A DNA stretch of 50,326 nt. Origin: Bacteroidales bacterium. GTDB taxonomy: Bacteria > Bacteroidota > Bacteroidia > Bacteroidales > UBA932. A model generated the notes under the pieces. It saw nothing but the letters and a program-made list of their open reading frames with translations, ran no database searches and was not told where the DNA came from. The position numbers were made by a program, and so were the translations under genes. Of the stretch, positions 43,231-50,326 are shown in pieces. The DNA lies in NCBI GenBank assembly GCA_017502125.1, contig JAFVVN010000013.1:1-50326 (forward strand). Direction: 5' to 3'. Positions within the stretch are counted from its first letter, which is position 1. Every line of letters starts with the position of its first letter.

Positions 43231-44196
43231 ATGAAGGAATACGAAATGTTGAGCGGAGGTGTCAAGGACACCGAAGTTGAGGTGAGGGAGCAGCCCACAT
43301 TTGTCAATCTGACCTATGACCATGGGTTCAAGATTGTATTCGGTACAGAAGGCAAAAGCGAAAAACTTCTGATGACGATGCTGAATAGTGTGCTTGGTAT
43401 GAAGATAGTACACCTCGATTATCTTCCCACGGAGAGACTGGGATTGACAGCGGAAGAGAGCGAGTCATTCTTTGATGTCTACTGCACGGACTGCAACGGA
43501 AGGAGGTTCCTGCTGGAGATGCAGATGTGGAGTCAGCACTTCTTTCACAAAAGAGCGGCATATTATTGTTCGCTGTCGGTGCAGGATCAGGTGCGGCGTG
43601 AAAAGAAGTATCAGAAGGAGAAGTGCGGGAGGAAGAACTGGAACTATTACTTTCAGCCAGTGTTTGTGGTGAGTTTCCTGAACTTTCCGAACAACATCGT
43701 GGATGCCAAGGAAGACGGAGGAAATCCTTACATTTCGCACTATGTGTACAGAACCAAGGATACTGGGAAGGAGCTGGGAGACGAAACGAACCTCATATTC
43801 ATTGATCTTGAGAGGTTTCGGAAGGATTTTGACGAGTGTGAGGATCTGGGAGAGCGGTGGCTCTACAGTATCCGGAACATGCACCTTTTCAAGGAGTGTC
43901 CAGAAGGGATAGTCGGCACCGAACTGGAAGATCTATATACTGAGTCATATTTTGCCGGACTTACGGCTGAACAAAGATCATTTTACGAAAGGAACGCTAT
44001 GAACAAGAACGATTACGGAAATATCCTTGAGGAAAGGTATGAGGACGGCGTCCTGGCCGGACTTGAAAAAGGACTTGAGCAAGGACGAGAAGAGGCTAGG
44101 CTGATGAATGCAAGGAAGATGAAAGAGTTGGGGATGGAAAATGCAATCATCGCGCAGGTCACAGGATTGTCTGTGGAAGAAATAGAAAAGTACTAG
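43231..44196 (+). CDS. Rpn-family recombination-promoting nuclease / PD-(D/E)XK family transposase
   Basis: A 321-residue relative of the protein at 10901. N-terminal motifs are DHGFKIVFGTEGKSEKLL and the active-site strand FDVYCTDCNGRRFLLEMQMW, with D and E-x-Q in place, then SQHFFHKRAAYYCS. The C-terminus has an acidic/basic linker (GLEKGLEQGREEARL) and the small helical domain MENAIIAQVTGLSVEEIEKY. The nuclease part looks intact. It interrupts two gene groups of the phosphodiester locus and has its own strong promoter. A fragment of another family member follows immediately (44241-44426). Confidence 0.9.
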   Translation: MKEYEMLSGGVKDTEVEVREQPTFVNLTYDHGFKIVFGTEGKSEKLLMTMLNSVLGMKIVHLDYLPTERLGLTAEESESFFDVYCTDCNGRRFLLEMQMWSQHFFHKRAAYYCSLSVQDQVRREKKYQKEKCGRKNWNYYFQPVFVVSFLNFPNNIVDAKEDGGNPYISHYVYRTKDTGKELGDETNLIFIDLERFRKDFDECEDLGERWLYSIRNMHLFKECPEGIVGTELEDLYTESYFAGLTAEQRSFYERNAMNKNDYGNILEERYEDGVLAGLEKGLEQGREEARLMNARKMKELGMENAIIAQVTGLSVEEIEKY

Positions 44197-44240
44197 AAAA
44201 AGGTTACCCCTTGAGCGACTATGGGCCAAAAGTCGCATAA

Positions 44241-44426
44241 GCGGTCTTCGGATTGAAACGCGGACTGGAGCAGGGACTGGAGCAGGGACTGGAGCAGGGA
44301 CTGGAGCAGGGAAGTATCCAGAAGGCAGTGGAGATTGCGAGGAAGTTGATGGACAATGGCATGTCACAAGGAGAGGCTGCTGCCTTTGTTGGAATCCCTG
44401 AGGAGAGTTTGAGGACTGACTGTTGA
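44241..44426 (+). pseudogene. 3' fragment of another Rpn-family gene
   Basis: An open frame without a start codon follows a TAA at 44238 and encodes about 61 residues: AVFGLKR, four GLEQ-type repeats, then SIQKAVEIARKLMDNGM and SQGEAAAFVGIPEESLR. This is the linker plus helical C-terminal domain of an Rpn-family protein, but it differs in sequence from the end of the intact gene 45 bp upstream. It is therefore the tail of a lost neighbour, or the result of recombination between family members that swapped C-terminal ends. Confidence 0.8.
44263..44310 (+). repeat. four tandem copies of a 12-bp unit
   Basis: The unit gactggagcagg is repeated four times without change, each copy coding for G-L-E-Q in the fragment's frame. 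It lies in the linker region of the Rpn fragment. The intact gene has a degenerate version of the same linker (GLEKGLEQGREE). Confidence 0.97.
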
Positions 44427-44490
44427 ATAATCGAAGGATTATAGAAAAGTGCGACCGGCACTGCCGCAGGCAGGCATCACGCGTATGCCT
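44427..44490. other. cluster of small hairpins
   Basis: Three short perfect inverted repeats follow one another: 44427-44442 (ATAATC-GAAG-GATTAT), 44448-44462 (AGTGC-GACCG-GCACT) and 44472-44490 (AGGCAT, 7-nt loop, ATGCCT). None has a T tail. With the longer hairpin at 44513 they suggest a REP-like or structured element behind the Rpn fragment. Confidence 0.5.
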
Positions 44491-44512
44491 CCGACCAATA
44501 TTACAGATAGTA

Positions 44513-44556
44513 ATTAGCCGTCATTACCGAGGTAGTACCGGGTAGTGGCGGCTAAT
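44513..44556. repeat. 16-bp stem hairpin, REP-like
   Basis: Arms 44513-44528 and 44541-44556 pair over 16 bp with two G-U pairs around a 12-nt loop. No T run follows, so it is not a classical terminator. The loop and arms contain repeated ggtagt words. Its place behind Rpn debris suggests a mobile or decayed palindrome. Confidence 0.7.
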
Positions 44557-44653
44557 GGTTGATTGTAGATGGTTATTACACGCTTGACAGATAGTGAGCA
44601 CGCATCCGATAAAATGCATTAATGATAATCGCATTCTTGATTTGCTACGAGTG

Positions 44654-44684
44654 TTTGAACTATTTCGCTTTTTCGTTATATTTG
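44654..44684 (+). promoter_or_regulatory. promoter of the MBL-hydrolase / GDPD operon
   Basis: TTTG (44654-44657) and TATATTTG (44677-44684) lie exactly 19 bp apart. Transcription should start near 44690, which excludes the TTG at 44689 and favours the GTG at 44710 as the start codon of the following gene. Confidence 0.78.
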
Positions 44685-44709
44685 TAGATTGAACATTAAA
44701 ACTTTTGAC

Positions 44710-45921
44710 GTGAAACGTATACTACTTTCAATTGTTGGCATTGTGGCGCTTATGGCTGGCGCTTCTGCTCAGACTTATCTTCCTGAATGGCAGGAGGGCT
44801 ATATGGATATCCATACCATTGCAACCGGTAGGGGAGACGCTACTTTCATAGTTATGCCTGACGGTACGACCCTTATGATCGATGCCGGTGATAATGGCAA
44901 ACTGAAGGATCCTCAGCATCCTGACACCACAAAGAGAGCAGGAGAGTGGCAGGCTATCTATATGAAGAAGGTCATGGAACAGCTTCCTGACAAGAATAAT
45001 GTTGATTACGCGATGATCACGCATTTCCACGATGACCATATGGGTGCGGTGCGTCAGATGCTTCCCGGCGAAAACGGTTATGGACTTTCAGGAATCACTC
45101 TTGTGGGTGAGTTTGTCGGATTTGATAAGCTGATAGACCGGGCATACCCTGACTATGATTTTCCTTCACCTAAGAAGATTGCAAATGCGAACAAGGGCTT
45201 CATGGAGGAGTATCACAAGTTCACTGCCTATAAGATGTCAAAGGGAATGAAGATGGAGAAGTTCCGTGTCGGTGCCCTCAATCAGATAGCTATGGTCAAT
45301 AATCCCAAGAAGTACCGCAAGAACTTCGAGATCCGTAATCTGGCGGCAAACGGCGAGGTATGGACAGGAACTGGAGAGGAGGGCGCCAAACAATATAAGG
45401 GTGACCCTACGCTTTTTGATGAAAACGTCAACTCATGCGCCATCCGTATTACCTACGGAGATTTCAGATATTACAACGGAGGTGACCTCAGTGGCGGTAA
45501 CTATAAGATATACAAATCTTCTGAGAGAGATATGGAGACCCCTGTGGCAAAGGTGTGCGGAGAAGTCAATGTGATAAAGGCCAATCATCATGGATATTAT
45601 GACACATGCAACGGCTTCTTCATGAATGTGCTTTCTCCTGACGTGGTCGTGGTGGACGCACGAAGCAACAATCATCCTGTTCCTTCTACAATGGCGAGAA
45701 TGACTGACCCGATGGTCTGTCCTGAGCAGCCGGAATATTACATCACTGTGGACAAGGCACGTGAGAAACTCAGTGAGGAACTGTGGAACCACTTCAAGCC
45801 TTGGGGACATATAGTAGTTCGCGTGTATGAGGGCGGTGCAGAATATCAGGTATTTGTCCTGGATGCTGACAAGCTTGATACTCCGGTCATCTATAAGTCA
45901 GATATTAAGAAATCGAGATAA
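44710..45921 (+). CDS. secreted metallo-beta-lactamase-fold hydrolase
   Basis: Exported protein of about 403 residues. The signal peptide is clear when read from the GTG at 44710 (KRILLSIVGIVALMAGASAQ). The MBL metal motif is THFHDDH (H105, H107, D109, H110), preceded by GTTLMIDAGDN, with later GGDLSGG and KANHHGYYDTC ligand regions. This resembles the ComEC/Rec2-type MBL group in annotation, but there is no transport domain. Pneumococcal phosphorylcholine esterase also has an MBL fold, so a phosphodiesterase role is possible in this context, though this is inference. The 45927 gene starts 5 bp downstream, indicating co-expression. Confidence 0.85.
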   Translation: MKRILLSIVGIVALMAGASAQTYLPEWQEGYMDIHTIATGRGDATFIVMPDGTTLMIDAGDNGKLKDPQHPDTTKRAGEWQAIYMKKVMEQLPDKNNVDYAMITHFHDDHMGAVRQMLPGENGYGLSGITLVGEFVGFDKLIDRAYPDYDFPSPKKIANANKGFMEEYHKFTAYKMSKGMKMEKFRVGALNQIAMVNNPKKYRKNFEIRNLAANGEVWTGTGEEGAKQYKGDPTLFDENVNSCAIRITYGDFRYYNGGDLSGGNYKIYKSSERDMETPVAKVCGEVNVIKANHHGYYDTCNGFFMNVLSPDVVVVDARSNNHPVPSTMARMTDPMVCPEQPEYYITVDKAREKLSEELWNHFKPWGHIVVRVYEGGAEYQVFVLDADKLDTPVIYKSDIKKSR

Positions 45922-45926
45922 GTGAT

Positions 45927-48173
45927 ATGAGAAAGATTACAGCTGTTGTCATAGCCCTTCTGGTAGTTGCCGGCTATGCAGATGCGAGAAAGGTCAAGGG
46001 AAGTGTAGTTTCTGGTGATGAGAAACTTTCCGGAGTAATCGTCACAGACGGCAAGAACTTCACCCAGACCAAGAATAATGGAAAGTTCAGCTTTGAGATT
46101 GCTGATGACGCAGAGTTCGTGTACATCGTAACTCCTGCCGGTTACGCTGCAGATTGGAGCAGCGGAGTTCCTGCCTTCTATCAGAGGGCTGAGGGACAGG
46201 ATAAGTTCTGTTTTGACCTTTTGAAGACAGGTACTGACAAGGACTATAACATATTCGCTGTCGGAGACCCTCAGCCAAGAACTCTCAAGCATTTCCAGAT
46301 GTTTGCCGGTAAGCCTCTTGAAGTCCTTGCTGCAACTATAGAACCTGTGAAGTCCTCTTCGGTAGGAATTGCCTTAGGAGACATATGCTGGGATGAGCTT
46401 GAACTTCTGGGCAACTGGAAGAAGGAGATAGTCAGGGCTGGAATACCTTTCTATCCTGTTGTGGGCAATCATGACCACAATATACATGCTGAGGGAGATA
46501 TAAACGCCACTGCCATCTACAGGTCTGTAATGGGACCAGAAAACTATGCATTCTTCCTTGGCAATGACGTGGTCTTTGTGCTGGACAATATCATTTATGA
46601 CACAAACAAGGACTATGATGAGGGTTATGCGCCACATGTGGTGGATTGGGTAAGGGGAGTCATGGCTTATATCCCTGCAGACAAGCACATATTTGTCGCT
46701 CATCATTCACCTGTTATTGATAGGGGAACGAATAAGAAGATCATCGGAGCTGATGAAATGTTCGAGCTTTTCAAGAAGAATCAGGTGACCTTCCTTTCAG
46801 GTCATACCCATATAAGCAATTTCATCCGTCATGCCGAGAACATCACAGAGCATAATGTGGCTTGCATCTGCGGCACATGGTGGGATGTGGAATATGCTAC
46901 GGACGGCACCCCGCGCGGTTTCAAGGTGTTTACCAAGGAGGACGGCAAGCTGACATGGTACTATCAGGCGATTGATTTTCCTAAGGACTATCAGGTGGAG
47001 ATCCTCAAGCCCGGTCAGACCATCATGCATCCGAATTCCGTTGTTGCCAATATCTGGGACTGGAATCCGGGATGGAAGGTCGAGTGGTATGAGGATGGTG
47101 TGTACAAGGGAGTCATGGAGCGTGTCACTGACTATTCTCCGACACATGCTGTTGCCATGGTTGCCAAATATGCTCCGAAGGGCAAGGTCCCGCCAAAATT
47201 TCGTCAGACCAAGCTGAGCAGTCACTATTTTGCTGCGACCCCGAGCCAGTACGCCTCATATGTCACAGTCTGTGTGGAGGACAATTTCGGAAAGAAATGG
47301 GTCTATGATGTCAAGATGAATGAATATGTTGACGTTCAGGCACATAGAGGCGGTGCTGGACTGATGCCGGAGAATACCATCCAGGCCATGAAACATGCTC
47401 TTGATATGGGAGTGAACACTCTGGAGCTCGACCTGCAGTTGAGCAAGGACGGACTTGTGGTGGTATCGCATGACCCATATTTCCATTCAAGATATGCAAC
47501 CCGTCCTGATGGCACCCAGGTGAAGAAGGATGATCCTAAGGAGTATATCTACACCATGGATTATGAGCAGGTTGCAAGGTACGATGTCGGCAGCCGTGAG
47601 AGTGAGGTCTGGCCGGAAAAGGCCTGCTTCCCGGCAGTGAAGCCGCTGGCTGAAGATCTCATAGACTTCGTGGAGAACTATACTAAGGAGATGGGATACT
47701 CTCCTGTAAGGTACAATATCGAGGTCAAGTCCAAGCATGCGGAAGGCGAGGGTAAGGACTGGCCATACTATCACGACCTGGCAGATGCCTGTGTCAAGCT
47801 TCTTCTAAGCAAGCGCCTTGGTGACAGACTTGTTGTCCAGTGCTTCGACCATAGGGCCTTGAACCATATGCATGAGAAATTCCCGGAGCTTCACTATTCT
47901 TATCTTGTGGATGCCAAAGCTCCTGACTTTGATATATATATGGCTAAGCTGAACTTCACCCCGAAGTGGCTCAGCCCGCATCACAGCATAACTGATGAGA
48001 CTTTGGTGAAGAAATGCCGTGAGAAAGGAATGAAGATTGTTCCATGGACTGTGGATAAGCCGGAAGATATAAGGCGCATGATCGATCTGGGCGTGGATTC
48101 CATAATATCCAATTATCCGGACCGTGTCCTTGAGCAGACAAGAGGGTATGTTTACGTTTCATGGCCGGAATAG
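45927..48173 (+). CDS. calcineurin-type phosphoesterase fused to glycerophosphodiester phosphodiesterase
   Basis: Two-enzyme protein of 748 residues with an N-terminal signal peptide (MRKITAVVIALLVVAGYADA) and no lipobox. Residues about 22-100 form a MetallophosN-like beta domain and 105-325 the metallophosphoesterase core (D114 in VGDPQP, GDICWD, H182/D183/H184 in GNHDHN, H293/H295 in GHTH). Residues about 335-465 form a MetallophosC-like domain and about 470-745 a GDPD TIM barrel with H473-R474 in AHRGG, ELDLQL, VSHDPYF and the late PWTVDKPEDIRRM. GDPD splits glycerophosphodiesters into glycerol-3-phosphate and an alcohol. The phosphoesterase half could act on another bond of the same substrate. 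Both active sites look intact. The N-terminal half is a paralog of the 31988 lipoprotein. Confidence 0.92.
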   Translation: MRKITAVVIALLVVAGYADARKVKGSVVSGDEKLSGVIVTDGKNFTQTKNNGKFSFEIADDAEFVYIVTPAGYAADWSSGVPAFYQRAEGQDKFCFDLLKTGTDKDYNIFAVGDPQPRTLKHFQMFAGKPLEVLAATIEPVKSSSVGIALGDICWDELELLGNWKKEIVRAGIPFYPVVGNHDHNIHAEGDINATAIYRSVMGPENYAFFLGNDVVFVLDNIIYDTNKDYDEGYAPHVVDWVRGVMAYIPADKHIFVAHHSPVIDRGTNKKIIGADEMFELFKKNQVTFLSGHTHISNFIRHAENITEHNVACICGTWWDVEYATDGTPRGFKVFTKEDGKLTWYYQAIDFPKDYQVEILKPGQTIMHPNSVVANIWDWNPGWKVEWYEDGVYKGVMERVTDYSPTHAVAMVAKYAPKGKVPPKFRQTKLSSHYFAATPSQYASYVTVCVEDNFGKKWVYDVKMNEYVDVQAHRGGAGLMPENTIQAMKHALDMGVNTLELDLQLSKDGLVVVSHDPYFHSRYATRPDGTQVKKDDPKEYIYTMDYEQVARYDVGSRESEVWPEKACFPAVKPLAEDLIDFVENYTKEMGYSPVRYNIEVKSKHAEGEGKDWPYYHDLADACVKLLLSKRLGDRLVVQCFDHRALNHMHEKFPELHYSYLVDAKAPDFDIYMAKLNFTPKWLSPHHSITDETLVKKCREKGMKIVPWTVDKPEDIRRMIDLGVDSIISNYPDRVLEQTRGYVYVSWPE

Positions 48174-48211
48174 TGTTTTTGAATCAGTGTCAATAGAAAA
48201 TACGATATAGA

Positions 48212-49276
48212 ATGAAAGCATTCTCAAGATTTATGGCTGCTGCTGTCCTGTTTGGAATTTCGTTTGCGGCGGCTGCACAGAAAAAGGGGGAGGACCCTCA
48301 GGGCTTCCTGACATATTCTCTTCCTTCCACCACCATCACGCTCGAGGTCGAGGCAGTCCAGGAGAAATTCTATGCGGGCCCATATGCTAAATATGCCGAA
48401 AAGTATCTTGGCATCAAGGCTCGTCAGAAGGATGAAACCACATACCAGCTGACACAGGTGAAGGTTGCTCCTTATGTGGAGGCAGATCAGAGTCGCAGGT
48501 ATTCAGTGAATGTAAAGAAAGGCAGTATAGATGCCACCTTCCTCAAGCTTTCTGCAGAGGGACTGATATCCTTTGCCGATGCCAATTTTGCAGATGAGTC
48601 CATATGGCGTTTCCCTGTCAGGACTCAGGGAGACTTTTCAGCGAACGGTGTGACTTCCAACCTGACTTCGGAATCCACCACTCTCTATCGTAACGATAAG
48701 AGGGAGTCAGCCTATAACAAAGTGTCTGTACAGCAGAATATGGTTGTCGAGAAGTCCCCTGAAAAGAGGGCAGCCGAGACTGCCGATATGATTCTGAGGC
48801 TTCGTGAGAAGAGGTATCAGATCGTCACAGGAGATACGGACGCAACATATAGTGGCGAGGCTATGGGAGCTGCAATTGCAGAACTCACCCGTATGGAGGA
48901 AGAATATATGATGCTGTTTGTCGGATATTCGGAGACTCAGACTCAGGTGAAGAGGTTTGAGATTGTGCCTGACGCCTCACGGGAAAGTCAGATGTACATA
49001 GCTTTCCGCCTGTCAGACACAGCCGGGCTTGTCAATGCGGACAACATGTCCGGACGTCCGGTGGTGATGGAGATCGTGCCTGAAACCTTCGCGCAGCCAC
49101 AGGTTACTGAAGAAGAAAAGAAGACATCTGCAAAGTCGGTGGAGGCATATTACCGTATCCCTGCCATATGTACTGTCAAGCTCATAGACTCAGGTGATGT
49201 TGTCCTTCAGACCAGGATCCCTGTCTACCAGCTTGGTCAGGAGAGCTCCCTTCCTGTTAATGTGATACTTAAATGA
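48212..49276 (+). CDS. DUF4831 family protein
   Basis: Exported 354-residue protein with a signal peptide (MKAFSRFMAAAVLFGISFAAAA) and the DUF4831 pattern (FYAGPYAKYAEKYLGI, DMILRLREKRYQIVTGDTDA, MEEEYMMLFVGYSETQT). The family is restricted mainly to Bacteroidota and has no known function. It begins 38 bp after the GDPD fusion gene without a clear terminator, so read-through is possible, but the family also occurs outside such loci. A pepD gene follows after 26 bp. Confidence 0.88.
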   Translation: MKAFSRFMAAAVLFGISFAAAAQKKGEDPQGFLTYSLPSTTITLEVEAVQEKFYAGPYAKYAEKYLGIKARQKDETTYQLTQVKVAPYVEADQSRRYSVNVKKGSIDATFLKLSAEGLISFADANFADESIWRFPVRTQGDFSANGVTSNLTSESTTLYRNDKRESAYNKVSVQQNMVVEKSPEKRAAETADMILRLREKRYQIVTGDTDATYSGEAMGAAIAELTRMEEEYMMLFVGYSETQTQVKRFEIVPDASRESQMYIAFRLSDTAGLVNADNMSGRPVVMEIVPETFAQPQVTEEEKKTSAKSVEAYYRIPAICTVKLIDSGDVVLQTRIPVYQLGQESSLPVNVILK

Positions 49277-49302
49277 TATAATAACTAATCCAAATTAATA
49301 CT

Positions 49303-50326
49303 ATGATTCAGAATCTTGACCCACAGATAGTGTGGAAGAACTTTTACGCGCTGACTCAGATTCCTCGTCCGTCAAAGCACGAGGAACTTGCAGTCGAGTA
49401 TATGTATAACTGGGGTGTGTCACACGGACTTGAGACAATCAAGGATGAAGTGGGCAATATCGTCATCCGCAAGCCTGCTACTCCAGGTTGCGAAAACATG
49501 AAGGGTGTCATCCTTCAGGGACATATCGATATGGTCCCTCAGAAGAATGCCGACACTGTCCATGATTTCGAGAAGGATCCTATCCAGACATGGATTGACG
49601 GAGAGTGGGTGAAGGCAAAAGGAACTACCCTCGGAGCTGACAACGGGCTTGGAGTGGCTATGGGTATGGCTGTACTCGAGTCAGATGACCTCAGGCATGG
49701 TCCAGTCGAACTCCTTGTCACCATCGACGAGGAAACCGGAATGACTGGTGCCAACGCCCTCAAGGCAGGTCTTCTCCAGGGAGATATTCTCATCAACCTT
49801 GATTCCGAGACGGAAGGAGAACTCTATGTCGGCTGTGCCGGTGGACTTGATGCTTCAGCTACAGCGACTTATGTGCCTGCTGAATATGACAGGAACTGGC
49901 TCTGCTATTCGTTGGCGGTGAAGGGCTTCAAGGGCGGTCACTCCGGAATGGACATCATTCTTTATAGAGGTAATGCCAACAAAATGGCTGCCCGTATCCT
50001 CTATGCTCTCATGACCGAGGCAGACGTGAAGCTACTTGACCTTGAAGGCGGTACTCTCCGCAATGCAATCCCTCGTGAGGCATTTGCTACCGTATATATT
50101 CCGTCTGACAAACTGGCGGAAGCTCAGAAGGTATTTGACCGTGTCTCTGCTGAAATCAAGGCCGAGTATGCCGGTACTGATCCAGATTCCGAGTTCATCT
50201 TCAAGCCATACGAGTGCGCTGAAGGTGAGTGCTGCTGCGGTGGTGACGAGTGCAAGTATGTTCCTGAGGCTGATGCCCTCCGCTTTATCCGTGCAATCCT
50301 TGCATGTCCGGACGGGGTTGAGCGTA
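49303..50326 (+). CDS. pepD: aminoacyl-histidine dipeptidase (PepD), truncated by the window end
   Basis: Cytosolic M20-family zinc dipeptidase that cleaves Xaa-His dipeptides; the first 341 residues are present and the gene continues beyond the window. Motifs are ILQGHIDMVPQ, TTLGADNGLGVA, TIDEETGMTGA, NLDSETEGEL and GFKGGHSGMDI, in the normal order with metal-binding His, Asp and Glu. Near residue 310 there is a Cys-rich insertion (ECAEGECCCGGDECKY) that I do not associate with the family norm. The ATG at 49303 gives the usual start IQNLDPQIVWKNFYALTQIP. Confidence 0.94.
   Translation, partial: MIQNLDPQIVWKNFYALTQIPRPSKHEELAVEYMYNWGVSHGLETIKDEVGNIVIRKPATPGCENMKGVILQGHIDMVPQKNADTVHDFEKDPIQTWIDGEWVKAKGTTLGADNGLGVAMGMAVLESDDLRHGPVELLVTIDEETGMTGANALKAGLLQGDILINLDSETEGELYVGCAGGLDASATATYVPAEYDRNWLCYSLAVKGFKGGHSGMDIILYRGNANKMAARILYALMTEADVKLLDLEGGTLRNAIPREAFATVYIPSDKLAEAQKVFDRVSAEIKAEYAGTDPDSEFIFKPYECAEGECCCGGDECKYVPEADALRFIRAILACPDGVER

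Noticed and set aside
44263-44310. Short tandem repeats considered as a CRISPR array
   Set aside because: The units are 12 bp, directly joined without spacers, and code for GLEQ in frame with an Rpn-type tail.

Overview
The window reads as chromosome of an anaerobic Bacteroidota species, most likely of the order Bacteroidales. The evidence is a SusC/SusD pair, SPII lipoproteins with BACON-type domains, a DUF4831 gene, OMP_b-brl_3-type outer-membrane proteins, and promoters of the Bacteroidota -33/-7 form (TTTG-N19-TAnnTTTG). No rRNA, tRNA, CRISPR array or complete insertion sequence was seen.

Positions 1-10.8 kb hold core genes: rpmA, serS and ruvC (serS/ruvC overlapping), an outer-membrane beta-barrel protein, lnt on the minus strand, and a tight plus-strand operon of a LysE-type exporter, a DUF362 ferredoxin-like protein, a PASTA protein and an RluD-type pseudouridine synthase.

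Positions 10.8-17.4 kb form an accessory island. It holds an Rpn-type PD-(D/E)XK nuclease/transposase gene, a small regulator-like protein divergent from a membrane Ser/Thr kinase, and two markedly AT-rich genes without clear homologs. The two ends carry two ~123-bp copies of the same hairpin-bearing sequence. The right-hand copy is joined to a decayed fragment of a second Rpn gene.

Positions 17.4-26.3 kb are on the minus strand. An apparent seven-gene operon (TIGR02757-family protein, zeta-toxin-like kinase, TldD, PmbA/TldE, SlyD-type FKBP, glycosyltransferase, TrkA) is preceded by a POT-family peptide transporter.

Positions 26.4-48.2 kb are the most interesting part: a PUL-like locus that appears built for phosphodiesters of glycerol. 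GlpA, GlpB, GlpC and GlpT are followed with gaps of at most 36 bp by a calcineurin-type phosphoesterase lipoprotein, SusC, SusD and a large multidomain lipoprotein, and the run ends at a strong terminator at 42.6 kb. After an Rpn gene and its debris come a secreted MBL-fold hydrolase and a 748-residue protein fusing a calcineurin-type phosphoesterase to a glycerophosphodiester phosphodiesterase (GDPD). No glycerol kinase or glycerol facilitator is present. I infer that glycerophosphodiesters (lipid head groups or teichoic-acid fragments) are captured by SusCD, cut outside the cytoplasm, imported as glycerol-3-phosphate by GlpT and oxidised by GlpABC. A DUF4831 gene and a truncated pepD close the window.
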